14,570 nucleotides of DNA from Planctomycetota bacterium (GCA_031082105.1 JAVHLO010000038.1:1-14570), one strand, 5' to 3'. Numbered from the stretch's first letter, positions 1 through 7,520 are shown. A program made the numbers and translations. Notes: generated by a model from the sequence alone, not told the origin.

Positions 1-849
1 CTTGCTCACCCAAAGCGTGACGCGGATCGTGGAGCCGCGCGCGACCCGCCGGGCCGGTGTCAGCGGAAGGAACAGGTTCGGCCAGTGTGTTCGTCTCCTC
101 GAGCTGAGGACGACGGACGGGGCGAGCTCGGCCTCGAACCAGCCCATGTAGCCGTCCATGCGCCCGGTCCGCGTCGTCGTAAACACGTGCTCGGTTCCGC
201 TAAGCAAACGAGCCGCCAGGCCGGAATGCGTGTCGGCGACCGGCCTGCCCAGCGTGAAATCGGCGACTGCGCGGGGCCTTGCGAGCGCAGCGCACGACTT
301 GACCGAGACCCAGATCTCCGAATCCGCAAGCACCCGCTGCGCCGCGCGAAAGTCGAAGCCGGCCACCTGCGAGAGGCGTGAGAATTTTCGCCGGCCGGCG
401 GGATACGTGACCGGCACCAGGAGCAGCCGCAGCCTGGCCGGCACGTAGCGCGCGTCCGGTTTCATGAGCCGGCGTGCCGCGTGGGCATAGTTCTCCACTA
501 TCTGCTCGTGGATCCCGAACGGCCCGAGCGTCTCGCTGATGAGCACATCCGCCTTGCCGCCGATGTCGGCCGCGCTGACCTTGCTGAAATCGGCCCGGAT
601 GAACGAGATCCGATCCAGAAGCCCGTTTTCCGCGGCAAGCGTGCGGGCGAGGTTGACGATCCGTTCCTTCTCGATGGCGTACACGCGTTGTGCCCCGGCC
701 CTCGCCGCCATGAACGCCAGTATGCCGGTGCCGGTGCCGAGGTCAATGACCCGGTCGCCGGGCTTGACGACTGCGGCGATCCCTTTCGAGTAGGCCCGCA
801 ACCGAATCTTGTCGGCCAGCAGCTCGTTGTGGAAACTGATGAGGGACAT
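1..849 (-). CDS. PRMT-like class I SAM-dependent methyltransferase (3' end outside the window)
   Basis: The reading frame is open from ATG at 849 to the left edge (283 codons, no stop), so the C-terminus is missing. Residues 37-42 (LGTGTG) form the SAM-binding motif I, with an acidic residue (E60) at the end of the next strand for the ribose. Residues 105-115 (SETLGPFGIHE) place two glutamates (E106, E115) nine apart, the spacing of the PRMT double-E loop that grips the substrate guanidino group. Residues 254-256 read THW, matching the PRMT THW loop in the beta-barrel half. Known family role: transfer of methyl groups from SAM to protein arginine. Inference: this is a true PRMT-fold enzyme; the substrate is unknown and could be a small molecule. 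No clear Shine-Dalgarno site precedes ATG 849; an in-frame GTG at 876 is a weaker alternative. It is divergent from the tRNA gene. Confidence 0.85.
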   Translation of the reverse strand, partial: MSLISFHNELLADKIRLRAYSKGIAAVVKPGDRVIDLGTGTGILAFMAARAGAQRVYAIEKERIVNLARTLAAENGLLDRISFIRADFSKVSAADIGGKADVLISETLGPFGIHEQIVENYAHAARRLMKPDARYVPARLRLLLVPVTYPAGRRKFSRLSQVAGFDFRAAQRVLADSEIWVSVKSCAALARPRAVADFTLGRPVADTHSGLAARLLSGTEHVFTTTRTGRMDGYMGWFEAELAPSVVLSSRRRTHWPNLFLPLTPARRVARGSTIRVTLWVSK

Positions 850-860
850 AAGGGCAAAAC

Positions 861-889
861 TTGACTTTGACGGCACGCTCTGGTAGTAT
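861..889 (+). promoter_or_regulatory. Sigma70-like promoter for the tRNA-Gln gene
   Basis: TTGACT at 861-866 and TAGTAT at 884-889 are separated by 17 bases, close to the sigma70 consensus. Predicted transcription would start near 896 and reach the tRNA at 955 after a leader of about 60 bases. It lies within the 5' leader region of the divergent methyltransferase gene, so the two transcripts overlap or compete. Not experimentally supported. Confidence 0.6.
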
Positions 890-954
890 CAGCGTTGAAA
901 ACGCAAAAGTCCGACACCGCAACCCGCTCGGCAATCGGGCGGAGGATGCGACAC

Positions 955-1028
955 TGGGGGATTGTGTAACGGCAGCACTGCAGACTCTGGATCTGCCTGT
1001 CTAGGTTCGAATCCTAGTCCCCCAGCCA
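955..1028 (+). tRNA. tRNA-Gln, anticodon CUG
   Basis: A full cloverleaf folds by eye. The acceptor stem TGGGGGA (955-961) pairs with TCCCCCA (1018-1024), followed by discriminator G (1025) and an encoded CCA (1026-1028). The anticodon stem GCAGA/TCTGC encloses the loop CTCTGGA, with anticodon CTG at 987-989, which reads CAG. The T arm is CTAGG/CCTAG around TTCGAAT. The U1-A72 pair and G73 match known identity elements of bacterial glutamine tRNA. The D stem contains one G-U pair. The gene is solitary; an inverted repeat starts three bases after the CCA. Confidence 0.95.
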
Positions 1029-1030
1029 CG

Positions 1031-1126
1031 GGATTTTTGGATTGCGGATTTCAGATTTCGGATTGAGAACGCCGCGGACTTCATTCCTTCACCAATCCGC
1101 AATCCGAAATCGGCAATCCGAAATCG
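1031..1126. repeat. Imperfect inverted repeat of the GGATTGCGGATTTC type
   Basis: A left block of GGATT/GATTTC words (1031-1065) is answered by a right block of their complements (1092-1126), built from AATCCG and GAAATC words around a spacer of about 26 bases. It fills the space between the tRNA and the convergent protease-like gene. The same word set recurs at 10216-10386, so it is a dispersed family. No coding potential. Confidence 0.7.
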
Positions 1127-1137
1127 ACATCTCCCGT

Positions 1138-2163
1138 TCACCGTGGCACCCGCGGGTCGTCAAGGATGAGCCTGTTCCGGGCGCAGTCGATCGTCAGCCG
1201 GTAGTTCCTCAGGAAATCCATCCCCACGTAGCCCGCGATCTCGCTGCCGATGACGATCCCCTCTTCGGCCAGCAGCACCTCCGTATCGTGCATCGTGCGA
1301 TCGCCGATCCGCAGCGTCTTGACCGGGCCAGGCAGATTCTTGTCGGTGGGTTTGAACCCCCGGGTCTTGAGCTCGTCGGGCGGGAAGGGCTTCACCTTCC
1401 AGATCGATGCGTATGAAGGGATGATCGTGGTCGTGAGTGAAGTCGTATTGAGGATGAAGTTCCCCGGCTCGAAACCGTTGACGCTCGTCTTGACTATGAT
1501 GCGCCGCGTGCGTCCGCCGCTGCCGCCGACATAGAAGCTCACGCCGTGCTCGGGGAGCGGGATCTCGTCTTCGTTGACCGCCGGAGGCGCTTCGTCCTTG
1601 TTCTTCTCGAGTGTCACCTCCAGGTTCGCGAAGTCGATGGTCGTCTTGAAGTGCTTAAGATAGGAGAATCCCAGCAGGCCGGCGAGGTCAGGCACGACCT
1701 CGCCCGGTTTCGGCTCGCCCATCCTGAGCGAAAAGAGCCGCTGCGCAGTGTCGTTGACGACAAGGCAGTCGACCTTCTCCACCCTGGCGCCTCTGACATC
1801 GACGGAGCTCAACCTGATACGCGCGCCGGCCGATGCGCTGTCCAGATCACGGACGCGCGGGTCTTGCGGCTTGAACTTCCCGTCCGCGAGGTTCCACTTC
1901 CTGGCCCAGGATTCGAAGACGATGACGACCTCGGAGAACGTGTCCACAAGGAAACTCGCCGGCTCGTTTCCGTTGATGCTGGCCTTCACGACCACCAGGC
2001 TCCTCGGCGTGACGGTCGCGAGGGTCGTCACCGGGCCGCGCTCTTCGGGAGGTTTCATCGTGGGCTGATTCTCAGGGGCGTCTTCGGAACCGCCCCAGCA
2101 TCCGCACCAGAGGAGCGCGAGTGCCGCGGAAGCTGTCAGAAATCCGAGCAGTGTTCGATTCAT
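1138..2163 (-). CDS. Exported tandem aspartyl-protease-like protein with degraded active sites
   Basis: 341 residues from ATG 2163. This start is chosen because AAGGTGG lies just upstream and because it begins directly with an export signal: a short basic N-terminus, a hydrophobic stretch at about residues 5-19, then a CGC segment that could be a lipoprotein site although it is not a canonical lipobox. Two copies of a retropepsin-like (gag-type) fold follow. In copy 1, FLVDTFSEVVIV (about 71-82) replaces the expected D-T-G, and GLLGFSYL (162-169) is the flap-to-C-terminal glycine motif. In copy 2, FILNTTSLTTTII (about 236-248) has Asn for the catalytic Asp, and GYVGMDFL (311-318) is the matching motif. 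In this family a dyad of two D-T/S-G motifs cuts peptides. Here copy 1 keeps D74 but loses Gly, and copy 2 loses the Asp, so I infer a binding or structural role rather than proteolysis. It lies 182 bases downstream of the ABC permease gene, past two repeats. Confidence 0.8.
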   Translation of the reverse strand: MNRTLLGFLTASAALALLWCGCWGGSEDAPENQPTMKPPEERGPVTTLATVTPRSLVVVKASINGNEPASFLVDTFSEVVIVFESWARKWNLADGKFKPQDPRVRDLDSASAGARIRLSSVDVRGARVEKVDCLVVNDTAQRLFSLRMGEPKPGEVVPDLAGLLGFSYLKHFKTTIDFANLEVTLEKNKDEAPPAVNEDEIPLPEHGVSFYVGGSGGRTRRIIVKTSVNGFEPGNFILNTTSLTTTIIPSYASIWKVKPFPPDELKTRGFKPTDKNLPGPVKTLRIGDRTMHDTEVLLAEEGIVIGSEIAGYVGMDFLRNYRLTIDCARNRLILDDPRVPR

Positions 2164-2195
2164 GGTCACCACCTTCCCAAAATAACGCAAGCGGT

Positions 2196-2237
2196 TCATT
2201 GATCATTGGCCATTGGTCATTTGTCGTTGCTCATTGG
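2196..2237. repeat. Short repeat of ATTGGTCATT-type words
   Basis: A run of near-identical words (CATTGATCATTGGCCATTGG, then TCATTTGTCGTTGCTCATTGG) sits just upstream of the protease-like gene. The same word set occurs as an inverted pair at 7521-7638, so this is a second dispersed family. Function unknown; it may be a decayed mobile palindrome. Confidence 0.55.
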
Positions 2238-2248
2238 CGGGAGTCGAC

Positions 2249-2309
2249 AGTTCGTAGTGGCGACTTCAGTCGCTCGACTGCCCAACGACTGAAGTCGTTA
2301 CTACGAACT
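2249..2309. repeat. 24-bp inverted repeat with 13-bp loop
   Basis: Arm 2249-2272 and arm 2286-2309 are complementary at 22 of 24 positions (core GCGACTTCAGTCG versus CGACTGAAGTCGT). It would form a strong stem in either strand's RNA. It lies between the ABC permease stop and the protease-like gene. There is no T-run after either arm, so it does not look like a standard intrinsic terminator. Confidence 0.8.
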
Positions 2310-2345
2310 TGGGCATGTCGCCGAAACGTTCGCAAATAATGCGGG

Positions 2346-3677
2346 CTAGTCGTGTCTCAGCGCCGTCACGGGTTCGAGACGGGCCGCCCGCGCCGCCGGG
2401 TAGAGTCCGGCCAGCACGCCGACGATCACCGAGAAGCCCACCACGCCCAGCGCCAGATGCCATGTTATCGCGAAGAGGTTCGTGTCCGCCGGACCGCCAT
2501 GACTCACAATGTACGCCCGCGCCGCGATCTCAAGCAATTCACCGATACCCCAGGCGCAGCCGAGCCCGATGATTGAGCCGACGAACGCGATCATGCCGGC
2601 CTCCGCCACGAAGATGCCCCAGATGTCGAAATCCCGCGCCCCGACTGATTTCAACACGCCGATCTCGCGCGTCCGCTCCAGGATGGCCATGACCATCGTG
2701 TTCACGATTCCGAAGAAGGCCACGATCATCCCCACGCCGCCTATGCAGCCGAGGACGGCCTGGATTATCAGAAAAATCGTGCCAATGGTACCTGCGATGT
2801 CGTTGGAAGTGAAGGTCCCATAGCCGAGGTCTTCGATCCGCTTGCGGACCGTGTCGACCTGCGACGGATCGGCGACGCGCACGGTGATTGAACCGTAGGA
2901 GCCTTCAACGTCGGGGTCGCTCAGGCCCGCCATGGCCGGTATCCCTATCGTCCTGACCACCTTGGCCAGAGTAGCCGGCACGAGTATCCTGTCTCCGAAC
3001 GCGCCCAACTGCTTGCTGTCGAAGACGCCGACTATCGTGCAGGAATGGGTCTTCTGCGGCTCGCCGCCGCTCTCGCCGTCCTGCGGACGCGCCCGCAGTC
3101 TCATCCCCGGCGGCCTGAACCCGGTGAAATTCGAGAAGATAAGCGTCTTCCCGAGTGCGGAGGCAGGGTCGTCGATCTTGAACCTCTTGAGGAGGTTCGT
3201 CGGGACGACGGCAAAGTCGCTCTCTTCCTTCCAGAATCCGCCCGCCACGATGTAGGAGAGGAGCCCCTCGCTGATCCCTTCCGGGGGAAGCCCCCATACT
3301 ATCGAGTAACTCTTCTGGTCGTCGATCCGGCAGTCGGCCCAGGAAGCGATGTCCGGATACGCCGTCTTCACGCCGTCGACGGCCCTCAGCTTTTCAACGA
3401 CGCCGTCGTCGAGCGTCTTGAGATTCAGTTCTCCAACGGACTGTGATAAGATCGACGACAGCGAAAAAGACACCTTGGCCGGGAGGACGGTGACCATGTT
3501 CAGGAGCTCGTTCACCTCGAACTGCTTGAGGATGGCCCTCTCCAGCCCGATGCCGAGCGAGATGAGCAGCACGATCGCGCCCGCGCCGATGACGACACCG
3601 AACGCCGTCAGCCCGCTGCGGAGCTTCTGGCGGCTCAGGTTGGTCAGCGCGAACGCGATCGTGTCCGATAGTCTCAT
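2346..3677 (-). CDS. MacB/FtsX-type ABC transporter permease
   Basis: 443 residues. ATG 3677 is chosen over TTG 3689 because it overlaps the stop of the upstream ATPase gene as ATGA, and AAGGAGG lies 12 bases ahead. Layout: one TM helix at about 20-44, a large extracytoplasmic MacB-type core domain (about 50-290), then an FtsX domain with three TM helices (about 298-326, 353-385, 405-426). Family motifs include ILERTREIGVLKSVGARDFD (332-351), the cytoplasmic coupling segment, and the C-terminal GLYPAARAARLEPVTALRHD. Members couple ATP hydrolysis to moving lipoproteins, peptides or lipids across the envelope without a classic channel. No HlyD-like adaptor gene is beside it, so a full MacAB pump is not shown. 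Substrate unknown. Confidence 0.92.
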   Translation of the reverse strand: MRLSDTIAFALTNLSRQKLRSGLTAFGVVIGAGAIVLLISLGIGLERAILKQFEVNELLNMVTVLPAKVSFSLSSILSQSVGELNLKTLDDGVVEKLRAVDGVKTAYPDIASWADCRIDDQKSYSIVWGLPPEGISEGLLSYIVAGGFWKEESDFAVVPTNLLKRFKIDDPASALGKTLIFSNFTGFRPPGMRLRARPQDGESGGEPQKTHSCTIVGVFDSKQLGAFGDRILVPATLAKVVRTIGIPAMAGLSDPDVEGSYGSITVRVADPSQVDTVRKRIEDLGYGTFTSNDIAGTIGTIFLIIQAVLGCIGGVGMIVAFFGIVNTMVMAILERTREIGVLKSVGARDFDIWGIFVAEAGMIAFVGSIIGLGCAWGIGELLEIAARAYIVSHGGPADTNLFAITWHLALGVVGFSVIVGVLAGLYPAARAARLEPVTALRHD

Positions 3678-4378
3678 GATTTCCCGCAACCTCCTTCTCC
3701 GGTCTCGACGACCCTTCCATCACAGAGTTCGACCACCTTCGTGCAGGTCTCCCTCGCTGTCCGCATATCGTGTGTCACCATGAATATGGTCTTTCCGGAT
3801 TTCGCGTTCATCTCGCGGAATATGGCCATGATGTCTCCGGCTGTTCGCGTATCGAGGTTTCCGGTCGGCTCGTCCGCGAGGATGATGGGCGGATCGGGCG
3901 CGAGTGCGCGGCAGATCGCCACGCGCTGCTGTTCGCCGCCGCTCAGTTCGCCGGGCCTGTGCCCGAGCCGGCCGGCCAGCCCGATGGACGAAAGCAGCTC
4001 CTCCGCGCGCCTCTTCCGTTCCCCCCTGGGCGCGCCGCCGAACACCAGCGGGAGCATGACGTTCTCGATCGCGGTCAGGGACGGAATGAGGTTGAAGGAC
4101 TGGAACACGAACCCGACCTTGCGGCGTCTGAACTCGGCCTTTTCCTCGCTCGACATGAGCGCAAGGTCCTTGTCGCCGACCATGATGCTGCCGCCGGTCG
4201 GCTTGTCGAGCCCGCCGATCAGGTTCAAGAATGTCGATTTTCCGCTGCCCGACCGGCCGACGATCCCGACGAACGCGCCTTCGTCGGCCTGGAGGGAGAC
4301 GCCGTTGAGCGCGTCGACGACCACTCCGCCGAGCAGGAAGCGCTTGTGAAGATTCACGACTGACAGGATCGAAACCAT
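3674..4378 (-). CDS. LolD/MacB-type ABC transporter ATP-binding protein
   Basis: 234 residues from ATG 4378, the usual length for LolD-type subunits. Motifs: Walker A GRSGSGKST (41-49), Q-loop Gln 93 in FVFQSFNLIP, signature LSGGE (145-149), Walker B IILADE (165-170), D-loop TGNLDT, and switch His 203 (VTHD). All catalytic residues are intact. The frame continues upstream to a GTG at 4441, but that extension does not resemble the family; the ATG start lacks a clear Shine-Dalgarno site, so the start is less certain than the gene. Its stop overlaps the permease start by four bases, which indicates translational coupling and a shared complex. It lies 87 bases after the GT2 gene and may be co-transcribed with it. 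Confidence 0.95.
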   Translation of the reverse strand: MVSILSVVNLHKRFLLGGVVVDALNGVSLQADEGAFVGIVGRSGSGKSTFLNLIGGLDKPTGGSIMVGDKDLALMSSEEKAEFRRRKVGFVFQSFNLIPSLTAIENVMLPLVFGGAPRGERKRRAEELLSSIGLAGRLGHRPGELSGGEQQRVAICRALAPDPPIILADEPTGNLDTRTAGDIMAIFREMNAKSGKTIFMVTHDMRTARETCTKVVELCDGRVVETGEGGCGKS

Positions 4379-4465
4379 CGGCAGCGCGCAAGAATCAAAT
4401 GTGGAAGGTCTCTTTCGTGACGGCCGAATGAAAGGCCGCACGACGCCGCGGCCGGCGACCGCGGG

Positions 4466-5953
4466 CTACGCCGCCACGTGTCTGCGCTGGAAGAGCGAGA
4501 GAACGCCTACGTAGAGGAACCCCAGCGGGAAGAGGGCCAGGAACGGAATGGACGAATACATGCCGTACTGCCACGCGGTGTACAGTGAAACACAGAAGTA
4601 CAGGCCCAGGAATATCTCGATGTAGGCCATCATGCTGCGGGCCCCGAAGTACTTCTTCTTCTTCCAGTTGTCCGCCGGAGGCTCGGCCGCGTTGCCGACA
4701 TTGTACTTCGGTGTTCGAACGAAACTGCTGTCATGGCCGAAAAGGGCCTCGAGCACCGCCTTGGAATTGTTCAGGGAAAGGCCTATTCCGACGGAGATCA
4801 GAAGCGGGAAGTATTTGAGCCTGGTCCACCAGTCGCGGTGCCCCTCGATCTGCGACACAACGTAGAACATGCCGACGGATATGGTTGCCGCGATGAACAG
4901 GGCGAGATCGATGTAGTAGTCCGCCTGCCAGCCAAGTTGGAAGCCGAGCTGGCCGCGCATGAGCGTGACTGGCAGGAGTATCAGCGACATCAGCAGCATC
5001 AACAGGTAGGCGAAGTTGCCGGTCAGGTGGAACGTCGCCTCGATCTTCGTCTTCAACGGGATCGGGCTCATCCAGATCCGCGGCAGTATCTTCAGCCCGA
5101 CCTGCACTGAGCCCTTCGCCCATCTGTGCTGCTGCGACTTGAAAGCGTTCATCTCGACCGGTACTTCCGCCGGCGCAACGACCTCCGGCAGGAAGATGAA
5201 CTGCCAGCCATTGAGCTGCGCCCGGTAGCTGAGGTCGAGGTCTTCCGTGAGCGTGTCGTGGTGCCACCCGCCGGCGTCCTCGATGCAGGTCTTGCGCCAC
5301 ATGCCGGCCGTGCCGTTGAAATTGAAGAACCGCCCGGACCTGTTCCGGGCCGTGTGTTCGATGACGAAATGGCCGTCAAGCAGAATAGACTGTACGCGCG
5401 TCAGAAGCGAGAAGTCGCGATTGACGTGTCCCCACCTCGCCTGGACCATTCCCACCTTCGGGTCGGTGAAATAGTGAATGAGCTTCATCAAGAGGTCGCG
5501 CGACGGCAGAAAATCGGCGTCGAAGATCGCAACATACTCGCCGGTGGCCGTCTTCAGTCCTGCCTCCAGCGCCCCGGCCTTGAAACCGGTTCGGTCGTTC
5601 CTGTGGATGAACGACACGTTGTGGCCCTTCTCCACAAGGCTCCGCACATGGGCTTCCGCAATCTGGGTGGTCTCATCGATGGAATCGTCAAGCAACTGGA
5701 CCTGGAGCCTGTCGCGGGGGTACTCCATCGCGCAAACGGCGTCCAGGAGCCGGGTTACCACGTACATCTCGTTGAAGACCGGGAGCTGCACGGTTACGAG
5801 CGGCAACTCCTTGAAGGTCTCTTTTGGCTTCGCCCCGTGCCGCTTATACCAGTAGTAAAGCGCGACCATGATGTATCTATGGAAGCCGTACAGGGACAGG
5901 ACGCCGAGTATGGCGAAGTAGGTGGCGACGAGTATCTTGCCTAGTACAACCAT
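4466..5953 (-). CDS. CSLA/cellulose-synthase-like processive glycosyltransferase, family GT2
   Basis: 495 residues from ATG 5953. One N-terminal TM helix (about 5-28) is followed by a cytoplasmic GT-A domain with the processive GT2 signature: LDDS with D89-D90, DADF (145-148), TED (236-238) and QQHRW (274-278). Segments such as FNFNGTAGMWRK and QARWGHVN are very close to plant CSLA mannan synthases. About four C-terminal TM helices follow (305-329, 347-367, 383-403, 447-490). Expected role: polymerise a beta-linked hexose chain (mannan, glucomannan or glucan) from a sugar nucleotide and extrude it through the membrane. The donor sugar cannot be told from sequence. An in-frame ATG at 5986 would add 11 residues, but it lies inside the predicted -10 element, so 5953 is preferred; AGGGA lies just before it. 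No PilZ domain is visible. Confidence 0.9.
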   Translation of the reverse strand: MVVLGKILVATYFAILGVLSLYGFHRYIMVALYYWYKRHGAKPKETFKELPLVTVQLPVFNEMYVVTRLLDAVCAMEYPRDRLQVQLLDDSIDETTQIAEAHVRSLVEKGHNVSFIHRNDRTGFKAGALEAGLKTATGEYVAIFDADFLPSRDLLMKLIHYFTDPKVGMVQARWGHVNRDFSLLTRVQSILLDGHFVIEHTARNRSGRFFNFNGTAGMWRKTCIEDAGGWHHDTLTEDLDLSYRAQLNGWQFIFLPEVVAPAEVPVEMNAFKSQQHRWAKGSVQVGLKILPRIWMSPIPLKTKIEATFHLTGNFAYLLMLLMSLILLPVTLMRGQLGFQLGWQADYYIDLALFIAATISVGMFYVVSQIEGHRDWWTRLKYFPLLISVGIGLSLNNSKAVLEALFGHDSSFVRTPKYNVGNAAEPPADNWKKKKYFGARSMMAYIEIFLGLYFCVSLYTAWQYGMYSSIPFLALFPLGFLYVGVLSLFQRRHVAA

Positions 5954-5985
5954 GCTGTCCCTGTCTGAAAAGGAAAAGTCATACA

Positions 5986-6014
5986 TTAATAGCCAAAAAC
6001 CGCGCCGGTGTCAA
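5986..6014 (-). promoter_or_regulatory. Sigma70-like promoter for the GT2/ABC unit
   Basis: On the minus strand, TTGACA (6014-6009) and TATTAA (5991-5986) are separated by exactly 17 bases. Predicted transcription starts near 5979, giving a leader of about 25 bases to ATG 5953. The -10 box overlaps the upstream in-frame ATG at 5986, which therefore could not be on this transcript. Confidence 0.6.
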
Positions 6015-6093
6015 GCAAAACCGTTGTGCGGTGCCTTTCGTGCTCCTCCTCCCGAGCCCCCGGCGGAATGCGGGACAACACGGCCCCGGCCTG

Positions 6094-6194
6094 GCAGCCT
6101 GTCCGAGCAATGCCAGGCTGACCGATTTTGGAGTGTGCCCCGACGCATCGGGGCGCACTACAAAAGCCGCTTTCGTCCATTTCGGACAGGCTGC
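6094..6194. repeat. Nested palindromic repeat in the GT2-aminotransferase spacer
   Basis: The gene-free stretch 5987-6337 (351 bases) holds the GT2 promoter and this element. Outer arms GCAGCCTGTCCGA (6094-6106) and its exact complement (6182-6194) enclose an inner stem: 6126-6143 pairs with 6148-6165 at 16 of 18 positions around the loop CGCA, with core GCCCCGA/TCGGGGC. The two-level, compact design resembles a small non-autonomous mobile palindrome. The inner stem is flanked by TTTT on the left and AAAA on the right, the wrong order for an intrinsic terminator. Nothing else is recognised at 6195-6337. Confidence 0.8.
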
Positions 6195-6337
6195 TGTTCG
6201 CCCGCCTCTGCGGGCCGGGCGTCTCAGGACTATCGGCGGAATCGGCTTGCCTTCTGTAGTGAGAGGCATGTGGCGCGGGCGGGTGTGGGATTGCCCTCAG
6301 CACGGCCGTGTCTCCGTGGCGGCACCGGCCGGGGCGC

Positions 6338-7432
6338 TCAAGACCGCATGTCGTCGAGCGCGGCGCCGAGCTTCTTGAGGCCGCGTTTGAGAGTGCTCGT
6401 CTTCATCCCGAACCCCAGCCGGAAATGGCGGTCGCTGCCGAAGAAGTGCCCCGGTACGACCTGCGCATCGTACTTCGACCGGAGAATGGTCTGGAGTTTC
6501 CGTGAGGAATAACCCTTCGGCATTCTGGGAAAGCACATGAACGCGCCTGCCGGCTCGACCCAGCTCAGGTCGGGCCTGCCGGCGATCCAGCGTCTGACGA
6601 TCGCATAGTTCTCCACGTGCCGGCGCCGGGACCGTTCACGCAGGCGGGGGAGGTTCTCGAGCGCCTTCAACGTCAGCGCGTCCGCTATGTACGGGTTGTG
6701 GACGGTGAGATGGTCGTAGATGTGTTCGGCCCGTCGCACGAGTCTTGCAGGCCCGATGGCCCAGCCCACGCGAAGGTGGCCCAAGCCGTAGATCTTGCCC
6801 AGGCTCGCGGTCGTGACCATGTTGTCGCCGAGGGTCGCGGCGGGCGTCGTCGTCTTGCCGCTGAATACGCCGTCGAGGTAGACCTCATCGGAAATGACCA
6901 TTGCGCGGCAGCGCCGGGCCAACGCGCCGATCGCCTCGAGATCTCCCTTCTCCAGAAGCGTGCCCGCCGGATTGAACAGGTTCGTCACGAAGATCAGCTT
7001 CGCGCACCGGGGCATCTTCCGACGGATGCGGTCAGGGTCGATCCGGTAGCCGTCCTCGAACCGCCTTGTGAACCAGGCGATCCGCACTCCGAGCGCCTGG
7101 AGGATCCGGGCGAGCGGTTCGTAGGTGGGTCGCTCCACCACCGCAAGGTCGCCTTGCCGCAGGATTGCGGCCGCCATGAGAAAATTGCTGAGGCTGGTCC
7201 CGCCGGCGATCAGGACGTTGCCGGGTTTGCACGCGTACTTCGCAGCGATCGCCTCTTTCAACGCCGGCAGGCCGTACACGTTGTTTCCGCTGAGCGCGAA
7301 GTCGCGCATCGTGACGCCGAGCTCGGCAAGGCTGGGCGGTTCCATGCCGCTGCCCGAAAGGTCTGTGCCGGGCGGGTCGATGAACTGCATCCGCTTTGCC
7401 CATTCCATGTAGCGTATGCGATCGAAGTTCAT
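6338..7432 (-). CDS. Class I/II PLP-dependent aminotransferase
   Basis: 364 residues. ATG 7432 is preceded by AGGAAGAAG. Fold-type I aspartate-aminotransferase motifs are present: NNVYG (50-54, with the Tyr that reaches the neighbouring subunit's PLP phosphate), NLFNPAG (151-157, Asn 154 to the PLP ring oxygen), ISDEVYLD (180-187, Asp 182 to the pyridine N), SLGK (210-213, Lys 213 as the Schiff-base lysine) followed by GLGHLRVGW, and Arg 338 in FRLGFG for the substrate carboxylate. It should transfer an amino group between an amino acid and a 2-oxo acid in the cytoplasm. It is shorter than typical AspB proteins (about 390-400), mostly at the N-terminus, and the substrate is not evident. It stands alone between repeat-filled spacers. 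Confidence 0.92.
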   Translation of the reverse strand: MNFDRIRYMEWAKRMQFIDPPGTDLSGSGMEPPSLAELGVTMRDFALSGNNVYGLPALKEAIAAKYACKPGNVLIAGGTSLSNFLMAAAILRQGDLAVVERPTYEPLARILQALGVRIAWFTRRFEDGYRIDPDRIRRKMPRCAKLIFVTNLFNPAGTLLEKGDLEAIGALARRCRAMVISDEVYLDGVFSGKTTTPAATLGDNMVTTASLGKIYGLGHLRVGWAIGPARLVRRAEHIYDHLTVHNPYIADALTLKALENLPRLRERSRRRHVENYAIVRRWIAGRPDLSWVEPAGAFMCFPRMPKGYSSRKLQTILRSKYDAQVVPGHFFGSDRHFRLGFGMKTSTLKRGLKKLGAALDDMRS

Positions 7433-7520
7433 TGCTTCTTCTTCCTAATTGTGTCAGGGAGAGAACACGAATGACGGCCACAGAGGCACTGAGACACGGA
7501 GGCGGGAAGAGCGGAAATCG

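Noticed and set aside
1031..1126. CRISPR array
   Set aside because: The repeated words are short, irregular and palindromic, without unique spacers of even length, and no cas gene is present.
1546..2202. 218-codon frame on the plus strand
   Set aside because: It is antisense to the aspartyl-protease-like gene, whose motifs, signal and ribosome site are clear.
2249..2309. Inverted repeats as intrinsic terminators
   Set aside because: None of the strong stems (2249-2309, 6126-6165, 7697-7783, 13129-13200) is followed by a T-run on the relevant strand.
5126..5944. 272-codon frame on the plus strand
   Set aside because: It is antisense to the GT2 gene, which has all its catalytic motifs.
3674..5953. 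A complete MacAB-TolC type pump
   Set aside because: Only the ATPase and permease are present; no HlyD-like adaptor or outer-membrane factor is encoded here.
6617..7474. 285-codon frame on the plus strand
   Set aside because: It is antisense to the aminotransferase and has no domain.
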